From JABWCQ01 sp964587105 (GTDB taxonomy: Bacteria > Electryoneota > RPQS01): a stretch of DNA of 64,000 bases. Location: assembly GCA_964587105.1 (NCBI GenBank), contig CAZPKG010000004.1, forward strand, positions 179,941-243,940. Reading direction: 5' to 3'. Positions 36,401 to 44,607 of this stretch are shown here, piece by piece. Position 1 is the first letter of the stretch, and each line of letters opens with the position of its first letter. The notes beneath the pieces were generated by a model. The model was not told where the DNA came from and ran no database searches. It saw nothing but the letters and a program-made list of their open reading frames with translations. Position numbers and translations under genes: made by a program.

Positions 36401-39400
36401 ACGGTCTGTAGTTGTACCGTTAGAGGGCGACAATGCGGAAAGTTGGACGCCGGCAGCATCGGGGCAGGTTACCGTGCGAGGAATGTATGACGTTATGCTA
36501 AGTGGCAGAGTTGACGAAAGCGACCCATCTCAGACTCTTGCAGGAGGCATGTACCTCGCATTTGACCTTCCCCCATGCATGATTGCAACTACCTCCGCAA
36601 AATTGCAAGCTGAGCGGGCCGTGCTTGATCTGTCGAATTACTGGACACCCGCGTCAACGGGCACATCCGACGTTACATTCGATTTTCTTGGAAGGGTTGT
36701 CATTCCGTCGGAACCGCGTCCAGTTGCGGCATACGAACCGGAATGGCGAGGTTTTTATGTGGGGCAAGGTGCCGTCATGGTTCCAGGGGTTGGAGAAATC
36801 GCGTTTGGTGTTTCCAACGCCTACTGGGGAAGTCCTGTGAGTATGAGCATTTTCGCTGCGCCGCATTTTGAGACGAAACTCTTTGACACTCTGCACGTTC
36901 GATTGGATACCGTGGATTTCGAGATTGATCACGGTAACTTCGAAAGAGCGCGTGTGATGACCAGTCTGTCTTTGCCTGGCACGAACTCTGGGCGTGCGCA
37001 TCTTGATCTGACGTATCATCAAGTGCCGGATGATTCTGCGTGGGATGGTGGGGCTGCCTTAAGCGCACGTCTGTATGCCAGCCCAGGCACAAAGTTCGGA
37101 CTTACTGATTACGCCGAATTCACTTTGGCAGACGGTTCCGCAGCGGCCGTAACTGCCGTTGCTCATCCTCCTGCGGGGCAGAGTCCGTATACTGTCCAAT
37201 TTGACCTCAGTGGTACGTTAGGGCTGGTTAAACGATCGGACGACAACACAGTCTTTAAACTCGCCGGGATAGAATTCGAACACTTCCGTTATGCTTCGGA
37301 CGGACGTGGTATTGAGGCTCCGCGAATTACGTATCTCGGCCGAAACCTAGAACAAGGCGATGGCGATGAGTCCGAAGATACAGAAGGAGATTCGGATGAA
37401 GATCCAGAAGAAGCCCTATCCATGGGAGACAACCAACAAGCAGGTGGTTTTCCGATTGGCTTGGAAGATATCGATTTTGAGTTTCGTAACGGCGGCCGAA
37501 GTTTGAGGGTGAGTGCCGCAGTTGACGTGGCTCTCACTGGCAGCGAATCTGGTCCACAGTTTGGCGGGACACTAGGACTTGGGCTGGAAGGTGACTTGAG
37601 TGTCACGGACGGCATTCCGCAATGGCAGGCAGACAGGCTCGATATTGATTCACTTCGGATCGCATACGAAAGCGACCCCTTTACGGTTCAAGGAAGTGTT
37701 GGATTCGTGGAGGATGATCCTGTTTGGGGAACAGGCTTCTCCGGTCAAGTATCCGCAGAAATCGTCGAGATGTTTACCGGGGAAGCATCAGCTCAATTCG
37801 GAAAGCGCGACAACTATCGGTATTGGCGCGTTACCGCTTCGGCAGACTTGAGTGAACCAATACCGGCAGGCCCCCTCGGAGTGTACGGTTTCATGGGTGG
37901 TGCCTATTCGCATATGAATGCCGAAACCGAACGAAACGCCGAAGGAATTATTACGGGTATTGAATTCACCCCGACTCCAGACAACGTGTTTGGCGTCACA
38001 GCAGGCGTCCACATTGGTGTTTTAGGCAATCCGGAGTCGTTTCATGCAAAGCCCCAACTACGTGCAGAATTTGAAGACGCTGGCGTGAGAGAAATCGTTC
38101 TGGACGGAACGGGATGGATGATGTGCGACTTGGAAGATGAATGCAACGGGCCCGACGACAGTAAGGTCTCACTATCGCTTCGCATGGACTTTCTTGAGGA
38201 CCGCTTCCACGGCATGATTGCTGGTAATGTTAACCTTGAACCATTACTTGTAATCGAAGCTCCACCAGGATCGGTTGACGTTCTCTTTGAGCCCGGTAAC
38301 TGGCACGTTCATGTCGGGCGAGGACCATTCGGGGCACCACTCGAAAGTCCGCTAACCGCCACCTTCTTGCCCGGAATCCTTGATCTGAACATGTCCTCCT
38401 ATGTCATGGCAGGCAATCATATGGACATGGTTGTCGGTGGTATCCCTGTTCGAGTCGGGGGATTTGCCGCAGGTGTACGCACGGAATTGGATTTTGATCA
38501 GACTTTCCTCATAATCTACGGATCAATTCACAGCGAATTCCAGGCGGAAGCTGCCATCATGAAGACAACGGGTGAAATTCGCGATTGTCTTCGTGGCGCC
38601 AATGGATGGTATGCAATGGCAGATTTGCGTGCAGCGCTTGAAGCAGAATTGGGAATCGATGTTGACACATGGTTCTACAGTGGGAGGATCGCTCTGATAG
38701 ACGCCGCCCTTGCTTTCGACATTAGCATGGGCGGACCAAATCCAACCTATCTTGATGGTGATGGCCGCGGCCGTGCGCGCCTGCTCGGCGGCCTGATTCG
38801 CACTTCGTTTCACTATCACTTCCATTTGGGCGACGACTTGCCAGAACACTGCCTTGCTGAGCTTCGGGACGCCTTTCTGATGCCAGCGCCGATAGTAAGC
38901 GTATCGCCGACGCCGAACTCATCTGATGTTTCATGCTTCACAACCATCGGTTTAGGTTTTTCGGTGCCAATGGGTGAAGAGATTCTTATTGATCGAGGGA
39001 CGGGCGAAGAGCCACTTATTGCCCGCGTCCGGCTGCAAGAACCACTTGATGTCAGCGCCTCGAACGGCGCATCTGTGCCAGGACAAATCAGATTTTATGA
39101 CGGCGACTACCGTGCAGAGTGGGAATCAGACGGAACGGTGCTAGAGTCGCGAGAGCGCTACACAGTTCGCGCGGTTGCAATTGGTGAGAAGTTTGAAGAT
39201 GGAGAGTGGAGGGAGATTCGGCGGCAAGACACCTCATGGAGCTTCACGACCGGCGAAAGACCGAGGTTTATTGACAGCCCACAAATGGTCTATGCACGAT
39301 ATCCTGAAGACCGCCAATACTACAGCTACACAGAAGGACATGAAGGCCGTCACTATGTGTTTTCTCATTGGAATCTTGACTACTTGCTGCGGGATTTGTC

Positions 39401-40667
39401 GGCAGGGCAGAGCTTAATAGCCCAGTACGTGGACGACACCCGGCAAGTAACTGAATATGATTTGAATTACGAGCAGTTTCAAGGAGCCTGTGGTTCGCAA
39501 CTTCTTGTGAACGACATTTCACTTTCGCCCAATCGCCGTCATCATTTGCGGATGATAAAACGAACAGATCTACGTGAACGCGGCCTTGCCGGAGTTCCAG
39601 TAGAGGACCTGGCCGAACAAGTCGGTGGCCGACTTGGACAACCTCGGGTCCAGCCGCGATTAAGTGGGGTAAGAAATGTAACCAACACAGTCGGAGAAAC
39701 TGTGTTTCAGAGGCGAGAAGGCAATGCCTTGTCACGCGTTGTACGCAATGCAGGAGTGGTGGATACCGTGCTTTTTGAATGGTATTTCCGTACAGGGCAA
39801 TTCGCTGACTTTGAAGAGAAGGCCAGATCAGCTTCCTTGCGCCATTCTCGCAGACTGTGGGATTTCGTAGTGAGCGACCTAATCATGCCGGAACCGATTG
39901 ATGACCACATAACATCACTCGTATTTCGAAGACAGCCCGGGTCAAGCGTAGGACAAGGCAGGGACTGGTTGTCAGGAATTGACCGTCAATATCGCTGGCC
40001 GCGACAATTTGAGACGCTGCAATCTGCATTAGGACCATCTGATTCCCGGTTAATCTGGCCGCTCGTTACAACAAATCGTGATCCGCTAGCGAGTTTTCCG
40101 AACATGACCTATGCGGACATAACCACTCCATTTGAGTTTGAAGGATCTGGCTATTCACCACGGAGGCTTCAACCACACGAATTGCAGTTTGAAACTATTA
40201 CCGCACCACAATGGCGGCCTGCCGGCTCACCTCCATGGGGCCAGCCACGCACGCCAATAGGAGGAGTATTGCCTGCGTCTTCGCCAAGTGAGACAGCAAC
40301 GCATTCAATCCTTAACGCGAACAGCGATTTTGTCCAGACCCGCTGGCGGTTTCAGCAAGCGTTGTTGACTGTTGGATGGCAACTTTCACCTGAGTCTCGT
40401 GCCAAGATCGAGGAGTTTGTTAGTCCAGCCGAGTCGCCAATTCCAGCAGGGCTTTATTCTGCATTTTTTGTACAAAAATCAGTCAACTGGAGAAGCCAGG
40501 ACATTGCAATGAGACCAATGGCAAACAACTTGCGCCAAACTTCGATAATGCGTAATCTCGAAGGTGTGTCTGATTCGGGCATCTCCTCGGCTGATTTCGG
40601 CGAGTTCACCTGCCGTTCCCCAATCGGTATCAGATCTATCGTGTTGCCACTGGAGGTTCGTGAATGA
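33441..40667 (+). CDS. Giant 2408-aa secreted protein, TANFOR-like N-terminus
   Basis: A signal peptide (about 1-26) starts the protein. Residues about 28-190 (INISVNVVPPFSARFSYY-like start, then LITMNW, LPEGDYRLCVYALDP and RCANILIEY) resemble the TANFOR domain of giant Bacteroidetes proteins; this rests on memory of the pattern. Then come four or more Ig/fibronectin-like modules, each opening with a Cys-containing P-x-G/D turn (LVSPCEESGG, LVYPNCLFAS, CIYPPNGAEID, VEGVFPVDHAS). A long beta-rich middle carries an acidic stretch around residues 1300-1330 (GDGDESEDTEGDSDEDPEE). An Ig-like module (VSVSPTPNSSDVSCFTTIGLGF) follows, with a less repetitive C-terminus. No T9SS sorting tail or enzyme motif was found. 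Its stop overlaps the next ATG (ATGA), so the two proteins probably act together. Confidence 0.75.
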   Translation: MKRLIVAALAFFLQAVPETASILQAQEIVNISVNVVPPFSARFSYYQEANVILITMNWTPSPNNTLEVLPVKLAARVDQLDGDIQVWTSSNLPMIELPRNAPFIVRATDVSQMIDANNISTEGIEYQSLVTGDRLPEGDYRLCVYALDPVTEDTISSADRVRCANILIEYSTPPQLVSPCEESGGLIVYHGDDIQFRWTPVFDGTLDVLYELIVEDVVLGDTREPEVILQESRGSWKFDPDPVTTPFAIMPYHEYRFAESDQFVWQVRAYRLDETVAFENDGRSEVCQFGLSTIGRDDEGVDLVYPNCLFASDEEQCIADRIPPFVIRVDQNSPPRDILLTIQDLGGVDGSGPTRGSQSYYAFDATLPLSEEVILLNAPAGHVMDALCEGDNYEFEPGHRYMWRVELEQPTDEREEPRRDLQAEATVVCLPELACIYPPNGAEIDRFETRSAEFELRIEPRPTSVTGTIPTHPADCQLRIIRIDTPSPTVVLDQLVVAEFPVGDNQILLDQAFPNLAPGNYQIEARWLAYPDLAASSEFTITDGADECLTVEGVFPVDHASVPGLAVAEEPSFSVRISPNFNEASLVSGEFKLWHKDPEDEDWREIYRGRPDATYFFDRLEIRERTPSGILYADFVPRTPDGRPVDFRLGDECVWQVELVVDPTSARTDGVICEEDGYSSIYYHFTVGERPGLVSEDSLGGSEERSHDGDTDRDTDERTPVVECNPPSSNQAPISRHDAVADTLRIGGARLLWNRPECRFNERHELSGVGHVLYRGKGYLVEFDNLVLNSDNEVIRGQAIVQSLSVPGLVDNIGREVELNAEQIRRVKQIWQVGGNLYDTATDNIRVPYGIDLDFGNPDNSEPGGWAFKATTVRLAFEPNLVKYDEVIAVRVPMTTAEGPDFNWIGVYAQNIPMCETEDAEWLVAYRLYEDIQVTFPEAGNTTFRIRGSAAEDLTNDYVLEPGDGTAILASHRGFEQFHIEGELTLPRSVVVPLEGDNAESWTPAASGQVTVRGMYDVMLSGRVDESDPSQTLAGGMYLAFDLPPCMIATTSAKLQAERAVLDLSNYWTPASTGTSDVTFDFLGRVVIPSEPRPVAAYEPEWRGFYVGQGAVMVPGVGEIAFGVSNAYWGSPVSMSIFAAPHFETKLFDTLHVRLDTVDFEIDHGNFERARVMTSLSLPGTNSGRAHLDLTYHQVPDDSAWDGGAALSARLYASPGTKFGLTDYAEFTLADGSAAAVTAVAHPPAGQSPYTVQFDLSGTLGLVKRSDDNTVFKLAGIEFEHFRYASDGRGIEAPRITYLGRNLEQGDGDESEDTEGDSDEDPEEALSMGDNQQAGGFPIGLEDIDFEFRNGGRSLRVSAAVDVALTGSESGPQFGGTLGLGLEGDLSVTDGIPQWQADRLDIDSLRIAYESDPFTVQGSVGFVEDDPVWGTGFSGQVSAEIVEMFTGEASAQFGKRDNYRYWRVTASADLSEPIPAGPLGVYGFMGGAYSHMNAETERNAEGIITGIEFTPTPDNVFGVTAGVHIGVLGNPESFHAKPQLRAEFEDAGVREIVLDGTGWMMCDLEDECNGPDDSKVSLSLRMDFLEDRFHGMIAGNVNLEPLLVIEAPPGSVDVLFEPGNWHVHVGRGPFGAPLESPLTATFLPGILDLNMSSYVMAGNHMDMVVGGIPVRVGGFAAGVRTELDFDQTFLIIYGSIHSEFQAEAAIMKTTGEIRDCLRGANGWYAMADLRAALEAELGIDVDTWFYSGRIALIDAALAFDISMGGPNPTYLDGDGRGRARLLGGLIRTSFHYHFHLGDDLPEHCLAELRDAFLMPAPIVSVSPTPNSSDVSCFTTIGLGFSVPMGEEILIDRGTGEEPLIARVRLQEPLDVSASNGASVPGQIRFYDGDYRAEWESDGTVLESRERYTVRAVAIGEKFEDGEWREIRRQDTSWSFTTGERPRFIDSPQMVYARYPEDRQYYSYTEGHEGRHYVFSHWNLDYLLRDLSAGQSLIAQYVDDTRQVTEYDLNYEQFQGACGSQLLVNDISLSPNRRHHLRMIKRTDLRERGLAGVPVEDLAEQVGGRLGQPRVQPRLSGVRNVTNTVGETVFQRREGNALSRVVRNAGVVDTVLFEWYFRTGQFADFEEKARSASLRHSRRLWDFVVSDLIMPEPIDDHITSLVFRRQPGSSVGQGRDWLSGIDRQYRWPRQFETLQSALGPSDSRLIWPLVTTNRDPLASFPNMTYADITTPFEFEGSGYSPRRLQPHELQFETITAPQWRPAGSPPWGQPRTPIGGVLPASSPSETATHSILNANSDFVQTRWRFQQALLTVGWQLSPESRAKIEEFVSPAESPIPAGLYSAFFVQKSVNWRSQDIAMRPMANNLRQTSIMRNLEGVSDSGISSADFGEFTCRSPIGIRSIVLPLEVRE

Positions 40668-42673
40668 TCCGAATCGCAATTCTTGCACTTCTGTTGTGTG
40701 CGCCTCTCTGCCACACAGCGGGAAAAGACTCGTTCGATTCAACATTTGCGGTTACCGCCATATATGACGGAAACGTGGTTCATCTCCGCTGGGCGCCCGG
40801 TTCGTTGCCTAGCTGGTCAACGTTGATGAGGCACGGCGCACTCGTCTTCAGGCACGATGCTCGCCATCCGAACCAAGTTGCATTGAACGATGGGCATCCG
40901 GTACTGCGCTGGGACAGCGTGGCCTGGCATGCCGCTTCGGAAAACGATTCGGCAATGGCACAGGCGTGGGCAATAATACAAGATAGTCGGCAACAGAGTC
41001 CAGCAAAGAGTGATTACTCTGTTGCAGATTTTGAAATGAACAGGATGACATTGTTGCTACTGTTCGCCGAGTTCAATCCCAGTGTTGCGCGGGCATTAGG
41101 ACTTGCATTCGTCGACTCAACAATTTCCAAGAACACCTCATATCGATATTCAATCGCGGTTCCGTTCTCGGCAACTGGTGACACACTCGTGTGCGAAACT
41201 TTTGTTGAAACGAATGTACCGCAAGTTGTGCCGCCTGTCATTGGGCTAAGAGCCAAGGGAGTCGATGAAATAGTCCAGTTGAGCTGGTCGCTAATGCCAA
41301 GTCAATCAGCATATCACATCGAGCGAAGTGAGGATGGTGAGTCATGGAATCGGATAACCTTGAGACCTTTTGTCAGCATGATAGACGGTGAATCGACGAT
41401 TAGTTATTCGGACTCGGTCGAGAATTTCAAGCTGTATTACTATCGCGTGATAGCGATAGACGCTTTCGGGCGCGAGTCACGCGATGCCGTGACCGTCAGC
41501 GCTATCGCAGTGGATCGGAGACCGCCACAACCTCCATTGTTTGAGGTTTGCGAGCGTACCGCACGAGGTGCCCGGCTAGAATGGCTGAACCCGAGTCCTG
41601 AACTTGACTTAGCCGGGTACGGAATTCTCCGAAGCGAGAGCCCGGAAGATGGATTTGTACCGGTAAACCGCGAGCCATTGTCTCGATTCTTGACGACTTT
41701 TGAAGATAGTCTATCAATGCCCGGCACCTATTTCTATTCAGTTGTCGCGATAGACACTTCAGGTAACATCAGCCCCATGTCAGCGCGGCAGATGATAGTG
41801 GTTCAGGATACGGTTGCGCCGCGTGCGCCATTGACTCTTGAGGCTATGGCGGACTCAAATGGCGTCGTTAAGCTAAAATGGTCAAAGTCACCTGAACAAG
41901 ACATAGCAGGCTATCGGGCATACAGGAAGTTGAGTGACGCGTCAGCAAATGAGTGGCTTCCAATTTTTTCAGGTGCGATAAAAGACACTTTCGCGTTCGA
42001 AACGTTGAAACAAGGGGTTCAGGACGAGTTTGAATATTCGATTCGCTCGCAAGACGCACAAGGTAACTTAAGTCAAATGAGCAAGCCCATTCGAGTGAGG
42101 CAACCGGACCTTCTGCCGCCAAGCGCCCCAGTTCTTCGAAACATATCGGTCAGCAGTCACATGGTCACCTTCGACATGGTATCCGCGAGTCGAGATGTAA
42201 GTGCCTATAAGATCACCCGCGTCTTGCGACGAGATAAGCGAAGTGCTCCGACAGAATTTGAGACAGATGCGAATGTGTGGTCAGATTCGACTTTGGAGCA
42301 GGGAGAATGGTACGGCTACTCGTTTGCTGCAATTGACCATGCCGGTAATCAGTCACCAGTTACGGGACCCATCCCTGTCCGCGTCACACGAGCAATTGAA
42401 AGGCTAGTTCCCGATGCACCAGTGGTACGGATTGTTGACGCCGCGGCAAGGAATGTGCAGATAAGCTGGCGACTTCCAGGTCCGCAATGGAATGCGATAG
42501 TCTACCGCAGGGTAGGAGCGAGTGAATTGAGCCAGCTATCCCCCTTGCTGACGGAAGCAAGTCTTGATGATCACGTACGCTTTGCAGGTGACTGTGAATA
42601 CCGAGTAAGACTCGTTAGCCCCGATGGAGTCACCAGCGAATTCAGTCCATCGACCGTAATCCGCATAGAATAG
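40664..42673 (+). CDS. Secreted multi-domain fibronectin type III protein
   Basis: 669 residues with a signal peptide (MIRIAILALLLCAPLCHTA). After an N-terminal region of about 180 residues there are about five fibronectin-III modules with the W...Y.I.R / YYRV.A.D..G..S pattern (VQLSWSLMPSQSAYHIERS, YYYRVIAIDAFGRES, ARLEWLNPSPELDLAGYGILRS, FYSVVAIDTSGNIS, VKLKWSKSPEQDIAGYRAYRK). The start overlaps the giant gene stop by 4 nt. A terminator follows, so it is the last gene of the operon. It likely binds or presents the giant protein at the cell surface. Confidence 0.85.
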   Translation: MIRIAILALLLCAPLCHTAGKDSFDSTFAVTAIYDGNVVHLRWAPGSLPSWSTLMRHGALVFRHDARHPNQVALNDGHPVLRWDSVAWHAASENDSAMAQAWAIIQDSRQQSPAKSDYSVADFEMNRMTLLLLFAEFNPSVARALGLAFVDSTISKNTSYRYSIAVPFSATGDTLVCETFVETNVPQVVPPVIGLRAKGVDEIVQLSWSLMPSQSAYHIERSEDGESWNRITLRPFVSMIDGESTISYSDSVENFKLYYYRVIAIDAFGRESRDAVTVSAIAVDRRPPQPPLFEVCERTARGARLEWLNPSPELDLAGYGILRSESPEDGFVPVNREPLSRFLTTFEDSLSMPGTYFYSVVAIDTSGNISPMSARQMIVVQDTVAPRAPLTLEAMADSNGVVKLKWSKSPEQDIAGYRAYRKLSDASANEWLPIFSGAIKDTFAFETLKQGVQDEFEYSIRSQDAQGNLSQMSKPIRVRQPDLLPPSAPVLRNISVSSHMVTFDMVSASRDVSAYKITRVLRRDKRSAPTEFETDANVWSDSTLEQGEWYGYSFAAIDHAGNQSPVTGPIPVRVTRAIERLVPDAPVVRIVDAAARNVQISWRLPGPQWNAIVYRRVGASELSQLSPLLTEASLDDHVRFAGDCEYRVRLVSPDGVTSEFSPSTVIRIE

Positions 42674-42724
42674 TGATTCGCTGCCACGGGCAAGCAGTTA
42701 CCGTCAAGAGGATGAGAAACTGAT

Positions 42725-42750
42725 CAGGAGGCGCGCAAGCCTCCTGTTTC
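42725..42750 (+). terminator. Terminator of the giant-protein operon
   Basis: CAGGAGGC and GCCTCCTG, 6-nt loop, then TTTC; it begins 51 nt after the stop codon. Confidence 0.8.
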
Positions 42751-43221
42751 TTATAGGTATGCCATCAGGCATTTGGGCACAATAGGCGCCATTGAATTGA
42801 GGTGTAGTGTTAGTTCGTAAGCTGCGTTGCTTTAGTTGTCTTGGCAATTGGTCTGGCTCGACCTAAGCATGAGGTTTTCGCGGAAGCCAGCCGCGAGCCA
42901 ATTGAATTGCAATCAGAGGTGGAAATGAACTAGAAGGTGACTTACGAAGCGCCTGAGACAGAATCAAGACAGACGCTTCATCCTGTACCAAAACACTTTT
43001 GGAATGGCATGGCAGCATCAGACCTCCTTCATGCTTAGATTGCAAGAGCACAAAAGCCGGTGAATGTCCACCTGCTTTTGCTTTGATCAGTCGCGGCCCA
43101 AATCGTCAGAACGGACGCTGGTCAGGGCCAAGTAGTCAGGGCGCGAATTCGCGATCTTAAAACTATTGTGTACAATATCTTAAAAGAAGCGGTCAGCGAA
43201 AATACCCGTGGGTGTCCCGAA
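42751..43221. other. Intergenic, nothing recognised
   Basis: No gene is supported. A 62-codon minus frame at 42863-43051 has no ribosome-binding site or recognisable motif. Confidence 0.6.
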
Positions 43222-43247
43222 TTTGTGCTACTCTGCGATAGCACAAA
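43222..43247. repeat. Inverted TTTGTGCTA/TAGCACAAA arm, right end of surface-protein island
   Basis: A perfect 9-bp dyad with an 8-nt spacer. It contains the same GTGCTA/TAGCAC unit as the arm blocks at 26631 and 43410, placed at the opposite end of the 26.5-43.3 kb island. Confidence 0.6.
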
Positions 43248-43266
43248 ATACACTCAAACAACAAAA

Positions 43267-43298
43267 CATCCTTGCTAAGTCTATACTTAACAAGGGCG
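43267..43298 (-). terminator. ssrA-type terminator hairpin beside att D
   Basis: CATCCTTG and CAAGGGCG with internal TAAG/CTTA pairing; TTTTGTTGTTTG follows on the minus strand. It is slightly diverged from hairpins B and C and 5 nt from core D. Confidence 0.8.
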
Positions 43299-43303
43299 AA
43301 GTG

Positions 43304-43324
43304 GTGGAGACGGCGGGAATCGAA
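43304..43324 (-). repeat. att core D: copy of tmRNA (ssrA) 3' end
   Basis: A 21-bp core identical to B and C. On the minus strand it continues as CTCCACCA, including the CCA end of a tmRNA, which no other copy keeps. Confidence 0.85.
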
Positions 43325-43366
43325 TAATCAGTATGTTTTCGAACTTGCAATCTAAAAGAATAAGAA

Positions 43367-43388
43367 ACAGCCCTTTGACAGGGGCTGT
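43367..43388 (-). terminator. Hairpin inside att block D
   Basis: ACAGCCC and GGGCTGT, with TTTCTTA after it on the minus strand. Matches the hairpins at 8755 and 26589. Confidence 0.7.
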
Positions 43389-43409
43389 TAAGCATTAGGA
43401 ATTCTACCT

Positions 43410-43464
43410 AAGTTCAATATTTAGTATCTGGCTTAACCCAGTCTTAGCACGTTTTTAGCACACC
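43410..43464. repeat. Arm-type TTAGCAC repeat block D
   Basis: A 55-nt block closely similar to block C, at the same 86-nt offset from its core. Its last 21 positions are nearly identical to C (CTTAGCACG, TTTTAGCACACC). 43465-43854 after it shows no gene. Confidence 0.7.
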
Positions 43465-43854
43465 GTTTAGCCAGCTCTGCTGGCCGTAAACAGCCATCAG
43501 TTCAAACTAGGTATTGCGAAGATAGCAGGGGCATCGTATCTGCCTGCTGTGCAGCGTTAGTTTACACGCTTCGCGCGGAAACAAAGCCTGTCCCTGCTGC
43601 CAACCTTGTTGACATCCCACGCAACATCCTACCCAACATCCTCACTCCCCAAAACCGTCTCAACACCCACTGTTTTTGCTCGGCTTAACACACTATCAGG
43701 ATCAGTCTCTTGATCCGACTTCCAACGGCCTCAAAACTCCTAATTTACAAGAGCATCAAGACGTTGACGAGACGATTTCAAGCGATTTGTCGGAGCGAGA
43801 GCGTGCGGAAGTAGGTTAGAATTCGAGTTGATTCCGGCGAATTGAATCAGAAAT

Positions 43855-44562
43855 TCAAGTTTGGGCGGAACGACACAGCACATCTATCGCAACACAGTCG
43901 TCACAACCAGATCGCCCAATCGGTGCAGATTCCAAATCGTAGATCTTCTTTGCCCGTTCAAGTAATGGAGGAATCAGTGTGTCAGGCTTCAAGTCTATCT
44001 CGTGAATCCCAGCAACGAATTCCATGCTGAATCGATCACCTTTAACAAGCTCGTCAACCCTTGCCGAGGGGATCTCATTCGCTGGCTCGAAATACACCAA
44101 TGCAAGCTTACCAATCGGACTTAATCCAATTGATTCGGCAATGAAGGCATATGCATTTAGTTGTACTTCGTAAGTCGGCATCAGGCTGTCCTGATTTCCC
44201 GTGTATCGAGCTGTTTTGTAGTCAAGAATGCAATAACCCCCATCTTTGGCTATCAGTATCTCGTCCGACACGCCAGTTAACTTGACATCGTTCTCTTTAT
44301 CATAGTAGAAAAATGTCGCGCGTCCTGGTACGCTGGCTACAGAACTAAATTCACCAATGCAATCCAGCCAAGTGGGTGCACATCCATGCTTCTTGAACCA
44401 CTCGGCTGTGACTTTCTTGCTATAGCTGTCAATTGTGCTAAAGATCCCGGGAAAGATCTGGAACGGAAGTTTCTTGACATGCCGCTGAATCCAGAAACAC
44501 CTGGGGCAGAATTCCGGTTGGGCAAGCCTGCCGAGGTCTTTAGCGGAGATTTGGAGAGTCAT
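43855..44562 (-). CDS. PD-(D/E)XK nuclease with possible Fe-S cluster (Cas4/RecB-like)
   Basis: 235 residues. The catalytic core is visible: D100 in GVSDEIL, D114-Y-K116 in CILDYKTARY, and the QxxxY motif Q134-LNAY138. Five Cys are placed as in Fe-S nucleases of the Cas4/AddB type: C19-x2-C22 near the N-terminus and C220-x2-C223-x6-C230 at the C-terminus. It is a stand-alone nuclease with no cas genes around. It lies 45 nt after the 220-aa gene and is the first recognisable gene to the right of att D. A role in defence or DNA repair is likely but unproven. Confidence 0.8.
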   Translation of the reverse strand: MTLQISAKDLGRLAQPEFCPRCFWIQRHVKKLPFQIFPGIFSTIDSYSKKVTAEWFKKHGCAPTWLDCIGEFSSVASVPGRATFFYYDKENDVKLTGVSDEILIAKDGGYCILDYKTARYTGNQDSLMPTYEVQLNAYAFIAESIGLSPIGKLALVYFEPANEIPSARVDELVKGDRFSMEFVAGIHEIDLKPDTLIPPLLERAKKIYDLESAPIGRSGCDDCVAIDVLCRSAQT

Positions 44563-44607
44563 CGTTGTTCATTTGAGTGACCAAAGCCCAAACATCATTG
44601 TGAACGA

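Noticed and set aside
42863..43051. 62-codon minus frame in the gap after the giant operon
   Set aside because: No start context, no motif, low-complexity Ser run; probably chance.
43855..44562. Cas4 of a CRISPR-Cas locus
   Set aside because: Motifs resemble Cas4, but no cas1, cas2 or repeat array lies nearby.
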